This document shows, piece by piece, positions 18,600-27,284 of a stretch of 64,000 bases of DNA. The number at the start of each line of letters is the position of its first letter. Position 1 is the stretch's first letter. Position numbers and translations under genes: made by a program. Source of the stretch: Hydrogenophaga crassostreae (GTDB lineage: Bacteria > Pseudomonadota > Gammaproteobacteria > Burkholderiales > Burkholderiaceae_C); the NCBI RefSeq assembly GCF_001761385.1, contig NZ_CP017476.1, forward strand, positions 3,709,501 to 3,773,500. Reading direction: 5' to 3'. Under the pieces are notes generated by a model. The model ran no database searches, was not told the DNA's origin, and saw only the letters and a list, made by a program, of their open reading frames with translations.

Positions 18600-19132
18600 G
18601 CTTTGCCTTCCGACGCTTTGAGTCCGTCGATCAACTGATCAAGTTTCTCGTTGCTCATGAAGCTGCACATGTGGCGGTCATTGACCAGCATCACAGGTGA
18701 ATCAGCGCAAGCACCCAAGCATTCACTTTGCTGAAGCGTGAACAGCCCGTCGGCTGTGGTACCCCCCATGGGAACACCCAGCTTGCGCTCAAGGTGCTCC
18801 AGGGCATGACCACCATCGCGCAACAGACACGGCAAATTGGTGCAGACGTTGAGCTTGAACTTGCCTACCGGCTTCTGGTTGTACATGTTGTAGAAGGTGG
18901 TCACCTCATGCACAGCCATCACCGGCATGCCCAGGTAGTCGGCAATGGCCTTCTCACTGGCGTGACTCACAAAACCCTGCTCTTGCTGGACGATAGACAA
19001 GCAGGCCATCACGGCGGATTGCGCCTGGTCAGCTGGGTACTTGGCTACCTCGCGGGCAAATCGCGCGTACGTGGCTTCAGACAATACTGCGGCCAAAACG
19101 GGCCCGTTGGCGTTTGAGCTGACGGCGTTCAT
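18596..19132 (-). CDS. nuoE: NADH-quinone oxidoreductase subunit E
   Basis: This 178-residue thioredoxin-fold subunit carries the 2Fe-2S cluster N1a of complex I. The four ligands are in NVCTNLPC (about residues 98-103) and SECLGAC (about residues 139-143). An N-terminal helical bundle (about residues 20-80) precedes the ferredoxin fold. Length is usual. It overlaps nuoD and nuoF by four bases each, which is a strong sign of operon organisation. Confidence 0.97.
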   Translation of the reverse strand: MNAVSSNANGPVLAAVLSEATYARFAREVAKYPADQAQSAVMACLSIVQQEQGFVSHASEKAIADYLGMPVMAVHEVTTFYNMYNQKPVGKFKLNVCTNLPCLLRDGGHALEHLERKLGVPMGGTTADGLFTLQQSECLGACADSPVMLVNDRHMCSFMSNEKLDQLIDGLKASEGKA

Positions 19133-20382
19133 CGGTCAATCTCTCCAAAAACGATGTCCATGGTGCCGATGATGGCGACCGCATCGGCCAGCATGTGCCC
19201 CTTGGCCATCTCGTCCATGGTGGACAAATGTGCAAATCCGGGTGCGCGAATTTTCAAACGATAGGGCTTGTTGGCACCGTCGCTTACCAAATAGATGCCG
19301 AATTCACCTTTGGGGTGCTCCACGGCGGCATAGGCCTCACCTTCGGGCACGTGGAAGCCTTCGGTGAAGAGCTTGAAATGGTGGATCAACTCTTCCATGC
19401 TCGACTTCATGGATTCGCGAGAAGGCGGCGCCACCTTGTGGTTGTCGGTGATCACAGGACCCGGATTCACGCGCAGCCAGTCGACACATTGTTTGATGAT
19501 GCGATTGGACTGCTTCATTTCCTCCATGCGCACCAGGTAGCGGTCGTAGGTGTCGCCGGTCTTGCCCACAGGTATGTCGAAATCGAGCCGGTCGTAGACC
19601 TCGTAAGGTTGCTTCTTGCGCAAATCCCAGGCGATGCCAGAGCCACGCAACATGGGCCCCGTCATACCCATGTTGAGGGCTCGTTCGGCCGTGACCACTC
19701 CGACACCAACTGTACGTTGCTTCCAGATGCGGTTCTCGGTCAGCAGCGTGTGGTATTCACCCAGATAGGTTGGGAAGCGCTGCGTGAAATCGTCGATGAA
19801 ATCGAGCAATGACCCCTGGCGATTGGTGTTCATCACCTCCATCGCCTTGGCGTTGCGGATCTTGTTGGGCTGGTACTGCGGCATGCTGTCCGGCAGGTCG
19901 CGATACACGCCTCCGGGACGGAAGTAGGCCGCATGCATCCGTGCCCCCGACACCGCTTCGTACATGTCGAACAGGTCTTCGCGCTCTCGAAACGCGTAAA
20001 TAAGAATGGTGGAACTGCCGCAATCATTGCCATGCGAACCCAGCCACATCAGGTGGTTCAACAGACGCGTGATTTCGCTGAACATCACACGGATGTACTG
20101 CGCACGGATGGGCACCTCGATGCCCAACAGTTTTTCGATGGCCAGGCAATAGGCGTGCTCGTTGCACATCATGGACACGTAGTCCAAACGGTCCATGTAA
20201 GGCAGCGACTGAATGAAAGTCTTGTGTTCGGCCAGCTTTTCGGTGGCACGGTGCAGCAAACCTATGTGGGGGTCGGCGCGCTGCACCACCTCGCCATCGA
20301 GCTCCAGCACCAAGCGCAAAACGCCGTGCGCCGCCGGGTGTTGCGGGCCCAGGTTCAGGGTGTAGTTTTTGATTTCTGCCAT
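19129..20382 (-). CDS. nuoD: NADH-quinone oxidoreductase subunit D
   Basis: This 417-residue 49-kDa-type subunit forms the quinone pocket of complex I with NuoB. The family signature GPQHPAAHGVLRLVLELDGE begins at residue 11, followed by HIGLLHRATEKL and the YMDRLDYVSMM segment carrying the quinone-contact tyrosine and aspartate. An in-frame ATG at 20436 would add 18 residues not seen in the family; the start at 20382 (MAEIKNYTLN) is preferred. Confidence 0.97.
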   Translation of the reverse strand: MAEIKNYTLNLGPQHPAAHGVLRLVLELDGEVVQRADPHIGLLHRATEKLAEHKTFIQSLPYMDRLDYVSMMCNEHAYCLAIEKLLGIEVPIRAQYIRVMFSEITRLLNHLMWLGSHGNDCGSSTILIYAFREREDLFDMYEAVSGARMHAAYFRPGGVYRDLPDSMPQYQPNKIRNAKAMEVMNTNRQGSLLDFIDDFTQRFPTYLGEYHTLLTENRIWKQRTVGVGVVTAERALNMGMTGPMLRGSGIAWDLRKKQPYEVYDRLDFDIPVGKTGDTYDRYLVRMEEMKQSNRIIKQCVDWLRVNPGPVITDNHKVAPPSRESMKSSMEELIHHFKLFTEGFHVPEGEAYAAVEHPKGEFGIYLVSDGANKPYRLKIRAPGFAHLSTMDEMAKGHMLADAVAIIGTMDIVFGEIDR

Positions 20383-20407
20383 GTGATTGAGCCTCAGGCA
20401 CGCGCCT

Positions 20408-21028
20408 TCAGTGCAGGCCCCCATAGTTGTCTTCACGAATGATGCGTGGCGTGACCTCGCGGGGCTCGATCGTCACCGGCTCATAAATGACGCGCTTGCG
20501 CTCGGCGTCGTATCTCATTTCCACATGACCAGACAGCGGAAAGTCTTTCCGGAAAGGGTGGCCAATGAATCCGTAGTCGGTAAGAATGCGCCGCAAATCG
20601 TTGTGACCCTCGAACACAATGCCGTACAGATCAAAAGCTTCGCGCTCATACCAGTTGGCGGAACTCCACAGCGATGAAATGGAGTCAAGCACAGGAAAGT
20701 CGTCTTCCGGACAAAACACACGCACCCGCAGGCGGTGGTTCAGACTCACGGAAAGCAGGTGCACCACTGCCGCAAATCGGGCACCCTCCCAGCGACCATC
20801 TCCGTATTCCAGGTAGTCAATACCGCACAAATCAATCATCTGCTCAAACTGAGCTTCGGGCGCATCGCGCAACGCTTGCATGACCGCAAGGTAGTCGGGA
20901 GCCGCGACCACCAGCGTGAGCTCATCTCGCACGATGTCCAGCGAACGCACTTTTTCACCCAGCAGCCCGCGAAGGGCCGCCTGAAGCGTCTGCAAATCTG
21001 GCGTGTATGAAGTGGCGTTATCGGTCAT
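20408..21028 (-). CDS. nuoC: NADH-quinone oxidoreductase subunit C
   Basis: This 206-residue 30-kDa-type subunit of the peripheral arm of complex I is separate from NuoD, as is usual in betaproteobacteria (E. coli has a CD fusion). The signature EREAFDLYGIVFEGHNDLRRIL is near residues 135-156. The C-terminal VTIEPREVTPRIIRED tail is typical. It is 37 bp after nuoB and 25 bp before nuoD. Confidence 0.96.
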   Translation of the reverse strand: MTDNATSYTPDLQTLQAALRGLLGEKVRSLDIVRDELTLVVAAPDYLAVMQALRDAPEAQFEQMIDLCGIDYLEYGDGRWEGARFAAVVHLLSVSLNHRLRVRVFCPEDDFPVLDSISSLWSSANWYEREAFDLYGIVFEGHNDLRRILTDYGFIGHPFRKDFPLSGHVEMRYDAERKRVIYEPVTIEPREVTPRIIREDNYGGLH

Positions 21029-21065
21029 GGGCCGTCATCTTTCCTGGAACTGGCAATACCCGCCT

Positions 21066-21545
21066 TCAGGCTCGGGCGATGGTGTTGGTGCGGCGAATCT
21101 TTTGCTGCAGCTGAATGATCCCGTAGATCAGCGCTTCAGCAGTGGGCGGACAACCCGGCACGTAAACATCCACAGGAACAATGCGATCGCAACCCCGCAC
21201 CACAGAGTAGCTGTAATGGTAGTAGCCGCCGCCATTGGCACATGAGCCCATGGAAAGCACCCAGCGAGGCTCGGCCATCTGGTCATAAACCTTGCGCAGG
21301 GCAGGCGCCATCTTGTTGCACAAGGTTCCAGCAACGATCATCAGATCGGACTGGCGCGGACTGGCGCGAAACACTTCAGCACCAAAGCGGCCGATGTCGT
21401 ACCTTGCGGCTGCCGCATGCATCATTTCGACGGCACAACAAGCCAACCCAAAGGTCATCGGCCAGAGTGAACCGGTCTTGGCCCAATTGACCACCGAGTC
21501 GTAGCTCGTGGTCATGAAACCTTCTTTGAAAACGCCTTCAATCAT
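21066..21545 (-). CDS. nuoB: NADH-quinone oxidoreductase subunit B
   Basis: This 159-residue subunit carries cluster N2, the last iron-sulfur centre before quinone. The tandem cysteines FGLACCAVEMM (about residues 36-37) and the distal Cys in GSCANGGGYYHYS and YVPGCPPTAEA complete the unusual four-ligand set. The PSU consensus region is intact. Length is as expected for alpha/beta-type NuoB. Confidence 0.97.
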   Translation of the reverse strand: MIEGVFKEGFMTTSYDSVVNWAKTGSLWPMTFGLACCAVEMMHAAAARYDIGRFGAEVFRASPRQSDLMIVAGTLCNKMAPALRKVYDQMAEPRWVLSMGSCANGGGYYHYSYSVVRGCDRIVPVDVYVPGCPPTAEALIYGIIQLQQKIRRTNTIARA

Positions 21546-21572
21546 GTGTGCTCCAACGCGCCAGGGGGCGCT

Positions 21573-21932
21573 TCATTCCCAATCAAGGGCGCCAATTTTC
21601 CACGCGTAGATGAAACCCACCAGCAGATCAACCAGAAAGACAACACCTGTAATGAACCCGGCAGAGCCGACGTCGGTCAACGCCACAGCCCAAGGGATCA
21701 GGAACGCAATTTCCAGGTCAAAAAGGATGAAGAGAATGGCCACCAGGTAGTAGCGCACGTCAAACTTCATCCGAGCGTCTTCGAAAGCCTCGAAGCCGCA
21801 TTCATAGGGTGAGTTCTTTTCCGGATCCGGACGATTGGGGCCAAGCACATAGCCCAACACCTGAGGAATGACCCCGACAGCAAGACCAACCACAATAAAC
21901 AGAAGTACGGGAAGGTATTGCTCGAGACTCAT
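21573..21932 (-). CDS. nuoA: NADH-quinone oxidoreductase subunit A
   Basis: This 119-residue, three-helix membrane subunit is the first gene of the complex I operon. The family loop YECGFEAFEDARMKFDVRYYLVAILFILFDLE is clear, with its conserved Cys and acidic residues. Translation from an in-frame start at 22022 would run back into the tRNA gene, so the start at 21932 (MSLEQYLPVLLF) is chosen. It is preceded by a GGAAG ribosome-binding site and lies 48 bp after the tRNA-Leu 3' end. Confidence 0.96.
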   Translation of the reverse strand: MSLEQYLPVLLFIVVGLAVGVIPQVLGYVLGPNRPDPEKNSPYECGFEAFEDARMKFDVRYYLVAILFILFDLEIAFLIPWAVALTDVGSAGFITGVVFLVDLLVGFIYAWKIGALDWE

Positions 21933-21980
21933 TTTTGGTGCTTCCGTTGGCATGGCCAAGGTGCCATGATTGCCAAAGTT

Positions 21981-22065
21981 TGGTGCCGACGGCGAGACTC
22001 GAACTCGCACAGCTTTCGCCACTACCCCCTCAAGATAGCGTGTCTACCAATTTCACCACGTCGGC
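21981..22065 (-). tRNA. tRNA-Leu (anticodon GAG)
   Basis: Read on the minus strand, this 85-nt class II tRNA begins GCCGACG and ends in a complementary CGTCGGC, followed by discriminator A and an encoded CCA. The D-loop region GTGAAATTGGTAGACACGC is Leu-type. The anticodon stem CTATC/GGTAG encloses the seven-base loop TTGAGGG, giving anticodon GAG. A variable arm and the T-arm with GTTCGAGTC follow. It lies between secG and nuoA and is probably cotranscribed with nuo or with tpiA-secG. Confidence 0.95.
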
Positions 22066-22161
22066 TGGGTCTGATTTGTCGGGCTCACGAGGGATGGTGT
22101 GCGCCTTCTCGACAACCATTAGAGTCTACCCTGAATCCATGTCACTTTTAGGGACAACCCT

Positions 22162-22242
22162 GCTTTTTCGTACCGAAAAAGCGCTGAAATACGACCCTAA
22201 TTCACTTCAACCAAGCGGTCAACTGAAGGCCATGCGGCCTTC
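22162..22242. other. secG-tRNA spacer with two perfect hairpins
   Basis: The 192-bp spacer between secG and the tRNA contains two perfect inverted repeats. GAAGGCC (22225-22231) pairs with GGCCTTC (22236-22242) over a 4-nt loop, 15 bp beyond the secG stop codon. GCTTTTTCG (22162-22170) pairs with CGAAAAAGC (22174-22182) over a 3-nt loop. Neither is followed by a U tract on the minus strand, so they are weak candidates for intrinsic terminators. They may be processing or pause structures ahead of the tRNA. Confidence 0.4.
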
Positions 22243-22257
22243 GGCTGAAGGCGCAGA

Positions 22258-22671
22258 TTACTTTGCAGGAATCTGGGCTTCTCCCGTTGCAGGCAACGGC
22301 GCAGGTACTTCAGCGGCAGATGGGGCTGCGGCGTCGGTACCCATGGGAATCTGCTGCGTCGAAGGCTGCTCAGACGCCGTCGGCACACTGGTGTTTTCCA
22401 GCACGCTGCCGGTTGAGGGCACGGTCCGGAGGTTGCCAAAATAGGCCAGTCCCAGGGTCGATGCCAGAAACACGGCGGCCAGGACCGCGGTGGTGCGAGA
22501 CAGAAAATTGGCACTGCCCGAGGCACCAAAAAGACTGGCTGAACCACCACCGCCACCGCCAAAAGCTGCACCGGCATCAGCGCCCTTGCCGTGCTGCATC
22601 AGGATGAGCCCGACCATAAAGATCGCGGAAAGGATCTGGACCGCTTGAAGAATGTTCAACAAAACTTGCAT
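22258..22671 (-). CDS. secG: Preprotein translocase subunit SecG
   Basis: This 137-residue inner-membrane component of the SecYEG translocon has two transmembrane helices: about residues 3-22 and 55-75. The connecting loop is the family hallmark LILMQHGKGADAGAAFGGG. The C-terminal tail of about 55 residues is Ala/Pro/Thr/Ser-rich, as in many Burkholderiales SecG proteins. An in-frame start at 22764 would add 31 basic residues overlapping the spacer after tpiA; 22671 (MQVLLNILQAV) is preferred. Confidence 0.94.
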   Translation of the reverse strand: MQVLLNILQAVQILSAIFMVGLILMQHGKGADAGAAFGGGGGGSASLFGASGSANFLSRTTAVLAAVFLASTLGLAYFGNLRTVPSTGSVLENTSVPTASEQPSTQQIPMGTDAAAPSAAEVPAPLPATGEAQIPAK

Positions 22672-22702
22672 ATAAAACTCCGGGAAACGGGGGGTGCAGG
22701 AC

Positions 22703-23452
22703 TCAGGGTTGAGCCGATGCGACGATCTGAAGAAAGTCGGCAGCCTTGAGCGACGCGCCGCCAATCAAGCCACCATCAATATCGGGTTGTGCCAGCAGAC
22801 TGGCAGCATTGGCAGCATTCATGCTGCCGCCATACAGAATTTTGACCCGCTCAGGGTGCTGGGTGGCCGCCGCGATTTGCTTGCGCAACACGGCATGCAC
22901 GGCCTGAGCCATCTCTGGGGTCGCGGTTTTGCCGGTACCGATCGCCCACACGGGCTCGTACGCCACCACGATTTCGCTGGTGCAATGGGTGACCGCATGG
23001 ATCACGGCTGCGAGCTGGCGCTTGACCACGGCCTCGGTTTGACCGGACTCCCGCTCGGTCAGCGTTTCGCCCACGCACACGATGGGCGTGACACCAGCGG
23101 CCAGGGCGCGCTGCGCTTTGGCGGCCACGGTGGCGTCGGTTTCCGCGTGGTACTGGCGGCGCTCGGAGTGGCCCACGATGGCGTAACGGCAGGCAAAGTC
23201 TTTCAACATCATCGCGCTGATTTCGCCCGTGAAAGCACCCGACTCCTGGGCCGACACATCCTGCGAGCCCCAGGCGATGGGGCTGCCTGCCAGCAAGGCC
23301 TGCAACTGCGCCAAATAGGGCGAAGGTGCACACAAGACCATCTCGGCCATGGGCTCAACGCCTTGCAAACCGTCCAGCATGGCCTGCACCAGTGTCTGGT
23401 TGGCAGCCAGCGAACCATTCATCTTCCAGTTGCCTGCAATCAGTTTTTTCAT
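22703..23452 (-). CDS. tpiA: Triosephosphate isomerase
   Basis: This 249-residue glycolytic TIM-barrel enzyme interconverts dihydroxyacetone phosphate and glyceraldehyde 3-phosphate. Active-site residues are visible: N and K in GNWKMNG (residues 8-14), the catalytic His in GHSERR (about residue 96), and the catalytic Glu in AYEPVWAIGTG (about residue 168) at the base of the flexible loop. The phosphate-binding YGGSMNAAN is near the C-terminus. The start ATG at 23452 gives MKKLIAGNWKM; an upstream in-frame codon adds nine unlikely residues. Confidence 0.97.
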   Translation of the reverse strand: MKKLIAGNWKMNGSLAANQTLVQAMLDGLQGVEPMAEMVLCAPSPYLAQLQALLAGSPIAWGSQDVSAQESGAFTGEISAMMLKDFACRYAIVGHSERRQYHAETDATVAAKAQRALAAGVTPIVCVGETLTERESGQTEAVVKRQLAAVIHAVTHCTSEIVVAYEPVWAIGTGKTATPEMAQAVHAVLRKQIAAATQHPERVKILYGGSMNAANAASLLAQPDIDGGLIGGASLKAADFLQIVASAQP

Positions 23453-23469
23453 GGATATCTCCTGGACGC

Positions 23470-24459
23470 TCAGGCCCAAGTGAGCACGATCTTGCCGATG
23501 TGCTGGTTGGACTCCATCAGCACATGGGCCTCTGCCGCGCGCGCTGCTTCGAATACGCTGTGAATGACCGGCTTCACCTTGCCTTCAGCCAGCAAGGGCC
23601 AGACGCGCTCACGCAAGCTGTGCGCGATCGCGGATTTGAAAGCCAGCGGCCGGGGACGCAAGGTCGAACCGGTGATCACGAGGCGGCGGCGCAACACCAG
23701 ACCCGCATTGAACTCCGACTTGATGCCACCCTGAACCGCAATGATCACGATGCGGCCATCTTCGGCCATGCATTCGACTTCGCGGGCCACATAGCCGCCC
23801 GCCACCATGTCCAGCACGACATCGACGCCGCGCCCTTCGGTGAGCTTCATGGCCTCGGCCACGAAGTCCTGTGTCTTGTAATTGATCGCATGATCGGCAC
23901 CGAGCTGCAAGCAGGCGGCGCACTTCTCATCGCTACCCGCGGTTGTTATGACCGTCGCGCCCAGGGCTTTCGCCAACTGGATCGCCGTCACACCGATGCC
24001 GCTCGTACCGCCCTGGATCAACAGCGTTTCACCGGCCTGCAAGCGGGCGCGGTCAAACACATTGCTCCAGACGGTGAAAAAGGTTTCGGGCAACGAGGCC
24101 GCAGCCACATCGTCCAAGCCATCGGGCACCGGCAGGCATTGGCCAACGGGCACAGTGCAATACTGAGCGTAACCGCCACCAGCGACCAGCGCACAAACGC
24201 GGTCGCCCAGTTGCAAGCCGGCCTGAGCCATGGCATCGGCGTCACCCGCCTCGATGACACCGGCCACCTCCAGACCCGGCAGGTCGGAGGCCCCCGGCGG
24301 CGGCGGGTAAGCGCCGCTGCGTTGCAGCACATCGGGCCGGTTGACGCCCGAGGCCGCCACGCGAATCAGCACCTCACCCGCAGCTGCGACGGGTTTCGGC
24401 CGCTCACACAGCTTCAACACATCCGGCGCGCCAAAGGCACTGATCTCAATCGCTTGCAT
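23470..24459 (-). CDS. NAD(P)H quinone oxidoreductase, PIG3-type zinc-independent MDR
   Basis: This 329-residue cytosolic medium-chain dehydrogenase/reductase lacks the zinc ligands of alcohol dehydrogenases and fits the quinone oxidoreductase group (TP53I3/PIG3-like). The N-terminal GroES-like domain has GEVLIRVAASGVNRPDVLQR. The Rossmann NADPH site is in LIQGGTSGIGVTAIQLAKALGA near residue 140. Possible starts are the ATG at 24459, an ATG at 24471 or a TTG at 24480; the first is preferred because a GAG element lies 12 nt upstream. It is packed between pnp and tpiA on one strand. Confidence 0.88.
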   Translation of the reverse strand: MQAIEISAFGAPDVLKLCERPKPVAAAGEVLIRVAASGVNRPDVLQRSGAYPPPPGASDLPGLEVAGVIEAGDADAMAQAGLQLGDRVCALVAGGGYAQYCTVPVGQCLPVPDGLDDVAAASLPETFFTVWSNVFDRARLQAGETLLIQGGTSGIGVTAIQLAKALGATVITTAGSDEKCAACLQLGADHAINYKTQDFVAEAMKLTEGRGVDVVLDMVAGGYVAREVECMAEDGRIVIIAVQGGIKSEFNAGLVLRRRLVITGSTLRPRPLAFKSAIAHSLRERVWPLLAEGKVKPVIHSVFEAARAAEAHVLMESNQHIGKIVLTWA

Positions 24460-24487
24460 GGTCGTTTGCATCTCGGGCAACCTGGGG

Positions 24488-26617
24488 TCAGTCTTGGGGC
24501 TGCTGAGGCGCTTGCTCGGCGCTGTTGCGGTCGATCAAAGCCTTCATGGACAGCTTGACGCGGCCTTTTTCATCCGTCTCCAAGACCTTGACCTTGATGA
24601 TCTGGCCTTCGGTCAGGTAGTCGGTAACCTTCTCGACGCGCTCGTGGGCGATCTGGCTGATGTGCAGCAGACCGTCTTTGCCAGGCAAGAGGTTGACCAA
24701 TGCGCCGAAGTCCAGGATCTTGGTGATCGGGCCTTCGTAGACCTTGCCGATTTCGACTTCGGCGGTGATCTGCTCGATGCGGCGCTTGGCTTCTTCGGCC
24801 TTGCTGGCTTCGGTCGCGGCGATGGTGATCGTGCCGTCTTCGTCGATGTTGATCTGGCAGCCAGTCTCTTCGGTCAGCGCACGGATCACGGAACCGCCCT
24901 TGCCGATCACATCACGGATCTTCTCGGGGTTGATCTTCATCGTGAACAGCTTGGGCGCGAAGTTCGACACTTCGGTCTTGGCTTCGCCCATGGCTTCCTG
25001 CATCTTGCCCAGAATGTGCATGCGGGCTTCTTTGGCCTGGGCCAGTGCAACCTGCATGATCTCTTTGGTGATGCCCTGGATCTTGATGTCCATCTGCAGT
25101 GCGGAGATACCGTTGGTGGTACCGGCGACTTTGAAGTCCATATCGCCGAGGTGATCTTCGTCACCCAGGATGTCGGTCAACACGGCAAATCGGTTGCCAT
25201 CCTTGATCAGGCCCATGGCGATACCGGCCACGTGGGCTTTCATCGGCACACCGGCGTCCATCAAAGCCAGGCAGCCACCGCAAACGGAAGCCATCGAAGA
25301 CGAACCGTTGGATTCGGTGATTTCCGACACCACGCGCATGGTGTAAGGGAAATCTTCCTTGCTGGGCAGTGCTGCGATCAGTGCACGCTTGGCCAGACGG
25401 CCGTGACCGATTTCGCGGCGCTTGGGCGTACCAAAGCGGCCAGCTTCGCCGGTGGCGAAGGGAGGCATGTTGTAGTGCAGCATGAAGCGGTCTTCGAACT
25501 CGCCGGCCAGCGCGTCGATGCGCTGTGCATCGCGGTCGGTACCGAGCGTGGCCACCACCAGCGCCTGGGTTTCACCGCGGGTGAACAGGCTGGAGCCGTG
25601 GGTGCGCGGCAAGACGCTGTTGCGAATTTCAATGGCGCGCACGGTGCGCGTGTCGCGGCCGTCGATGCGGGGCTCACCGGCCAGAATCTGCCCGCGAACA
25701 ATCTTGGCTTCGATTTCAAACAACAGGGCTTCAACGGCCACGCTGTCGAACGCGTCGCCTTCGGCTTTCAAGGCGGCCATGACTTCGGCGTAAGCCGAAC
25801 GGCAAGCTTGCGTGCGCGCTTGTTTGTTGCGGATCTGGTAAGCGGCTTCCAGCTTGGCTTTGGCCAGGCCGTCGAGCTTGGCGATCAGCGGCTCGTCCTT
25901 GGCAGGAGGCTGCCAGTCCCAGGCGGGTTTGCCCGCGTCGCGCACGAGTTCGTTGATCGCAGCGATGGCGATGTTGCCTTGCTCGTGACCGAACACCACG
26001 GCGCCGAGCATGATTTCTTCGCTCAACTGCTGGGCTTCGGATTCCACCATCAACACGGCGGCTTCGGTACCGGCCACCACCAGGTCGAGCTGGCTGTCTT
26101 TGAGCTGGGTCTGGCCAGGGTTCAACACGTATTCGCCATTCACATAGCCCACGCGCGCAGCGCCGATGGGGCCGTTGAACGGGATGCCGCTGATGGACAG
26201 GGCTGCGGAGGTGGCGATCAGGGCGGCAATGTCGGCCTGCACTTCAGGGTTCAAGCTCACCACGTGCACGATCACCTGAACTTCGTTGTAGAAGCCTTCA
26301 GGAAACAGCGGGCGGATCGGGCGGTCGATCAGGCGGCAGGTCAGCGTTTCGAGTTCGCTGGGGCGGCCTTCGCGCTTGAAGAAGCTGCCGGGGATTTTGC
26401 CGGCGGCGTAGGTCTTTTCCGTGTAGTCCACGGTCAGGGGGAAAAAGTCTTGACCGGCCTTGGCTTCGGTCTTGGCGACCACGGTGGCCAGCACCACGGT
26501 GTCATCGATGTTCACCAGCACAGCGCCGGAGGCTTGACGGGCGATTTCGCCGGTTTCCATCGTGACCGTGTGCGGGCCCCATTGGAAGGTTTTGGTGACT
26601 TTATTGAACATGCTCAT
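24488..26617 (-). CDS. pnp: Polyribonucleotide nucleotidyltransferase (PNPase)
   Basis: This 709-residue 3'-5' phosphorolytic exoribonuclease takes part in mRNA decay. Two RNase PH domains (about residues 10-230 and 310-540) flank an all-helical domain. A KH domain follows (INPEKIRDVIGKGGSVIRAL, about residues 557-575), then an S1 domain (about residues 620-690, YEGPITKILDFGALVNLLPGKDGLLH). The ATG at 26617 is preceded by AAGGAG at suitable spacing; an in-frame ATG at 26677 is rejected. The 259-bp space to rpsO holds a terminator-like hairpin and a long perfect-type hairpin that may control expression. Confidence 0.97.
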   Translation of the reverse strand: MSMFNKVTKTFQWGPHTVTMETGEIARQASGAVLVNIDDTVVLATVVAKTEAKAGQDFFPLTVDYTEKTYAAGKIPGSFFKREGRPSELETLTCRLIDRPIRPLFPEGFYNEVQVIVHVVSLNPEVQADIAALIATSAALSISGIPFNGPIGAARVGYVNGEYVLNPGQTQLKDSQLDLVVAGTEAAVLMVESEAQQLSEEIMLGAVVFGHEQGNIAIAAINELVRDAGKPAWDWQPPAKDEPLIAKLDGLAKAKLEAAYQIRNKQARTQACRSAYAEVMAALKAEGDAFDSVAVEALLFEIEAKIVRGQILAGEPRIDGRDTRTVRAIEIRNSVLPRTHGSSLFTRGETQALVVATLGTDRDAQRIDALAGEFEDRFMLHYNMPPFATGEAGRFGTPKRREIGHGRLAKRALIAALPSKEDFPYTMRVVSEITESNGSSSMASVCGGCLALMDAGVPMKAHVAGIAMGLIKDGNRFAVLTDILGDEDHLGDMDFKVAGTTNGISALQMDIKIQGITKEIMQVALAQAKEARMHILGKMQEAMGEAKTEVSNFAPKLFTMKINPEKIRDVIGKGGSVIRALTEETGCQINIDEDGTITIAATEASKAEEAKRRIEQITAEVEIGKVYEGPITKILDFGALVNLLPGKDGLLHISQIAHERVEKVTDYLTEGQIIKVKVLETDEKGRVKLSMKALIDRNSAEQAPQQPQD

Positions 26618-26710
26618 GGTTTGCTCCTTGGCGCCACCCACACAAATGGGGTGACATGGCGTGCAGACGATCTGCACAAAACCCGGAGTTCACAACCCAG
26701 AACACGATGC

Positions 26711-26760
26711 CATTCCAACGGTGCTGGGCGTTTTGACCAACGCCCAACACCGTTGGAATG
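26711..26760 (-). promoter_or_regulatory. Long hairpin in the pnp leader, candidate RNase III processing stem
   Basis: CATTCCAACGG followed by TGCTGGGCGTT (26711-26732) and its inverted copy at 26739-26760 form 22-bp arms with one C/A mismatch and a 6-nt loop (TTGACC). The structure lies 94 bp upstream of the pnp start codon, and no U tract follows it, so it is not a standard terminator. In E. coli the rpsO-pnp intergenic RNA carries a long stem cut by RNase III, which starts PNPase autoregulation. Position and length here are the same kind; the function is inferred by analogy. Confidence 0.6.
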
Positions 26761-26816
26761 ACACAGCTTCGCTCTGTTGTCGCTACTCCGGAATCAAAAA
26801 ACCAGAATCTACAAAC

Positions 26817-26850
26817 AAAAAACGCCCGAGCCAGCGAACCAACTCAGGCG
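26817..26850 (-). terminator. Rho-independent terminator after rpsO
   Basis: On the minus strand CGCCTGAG pairs with CTCGGGCG (8 bp including one U-G wobble) around a 12-nt loop and is followed directly by six T residues. It begins 26 bp beyond the rpsO stop codon. As pnp follows on the same strand without an obvious other promoter, it may act as a partial terminator that sets the rpsO to pnp ratio. Confidence 0.8.
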
Positions 26851-26876
26851 AATTTCGTATCAGACCTTGGTCAAAA

Positions 26877-27143
26877 TTACTTGCGCAGACCCAGTTTCTG
26901 GATCAAGGCGAGGTAACGCTGGGCATCTTTGGACTTCAGGTAGTCCAACAGCTTGCGGCGGCGGCTCACCATGCGCAACAGACCACGGCGACCATGGTGG
27001 TCTTTGGCGTGGGTCTTGAAGTGGGGGGTCAATTCGTTGATGCGTGCGGTCAGGATACCGACCTGCACTTCTGGGCTACCGGTGTCTTTGGGGGCACGGG
27101 CATTGTCCGCAACAACTGCGGCCTTGACGTCTTTGGCGATCAT
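26877..27143 (-). CDS. rpsO: 30S ribosomal protein S15
   Basis: This 88-residue primary 16S rRNA-binding protein of the small ribosomal subunit shows the family segments TGSPEVQVGILTARINELTPHF and the rRNA-contact region KDHHGRRGLLRMVSRRRKLLDYLK. The start at 27143 (MIAKDVKAAVV) gives the usual length; an upstream ATG adding seven residues is rejected. It is followed by pnp on the same strand, the classic rpsO-pnp arrangement. Confidence 0.97.
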   Translation of the reverse strand: MIAKDVKAAVVADNARAPKDTGSPEVQVGILTARINELTPHFKTHAKDHHGRRGLLRMVSRRRKLLDYLKSKDAQRYLALIQKLGLRK

Positions 27144-27284
27144 GAAAATTTCCTTTAATAACAAGCGTCTCGCCGCAGCTTGCCAGCGCTTCAGCGGTCA
27201 CAAAAACCACCGATTCTGGCCGCCGCAACGGGCGTGGACTGCCATCCATTCAGGACGACAGCCTTAAATTATAGCCCAGCCACC

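Noticed and set aside
24341..26761. An 806-codon open frame antisense to pnp, rich in Gly, His and Asp.
   Set aside because: The composition is what the complement of GC-rich pnp codons gives. The RNase PH, KH and S1 domains on the minus strand are clear, and no family is recognised on this strand.
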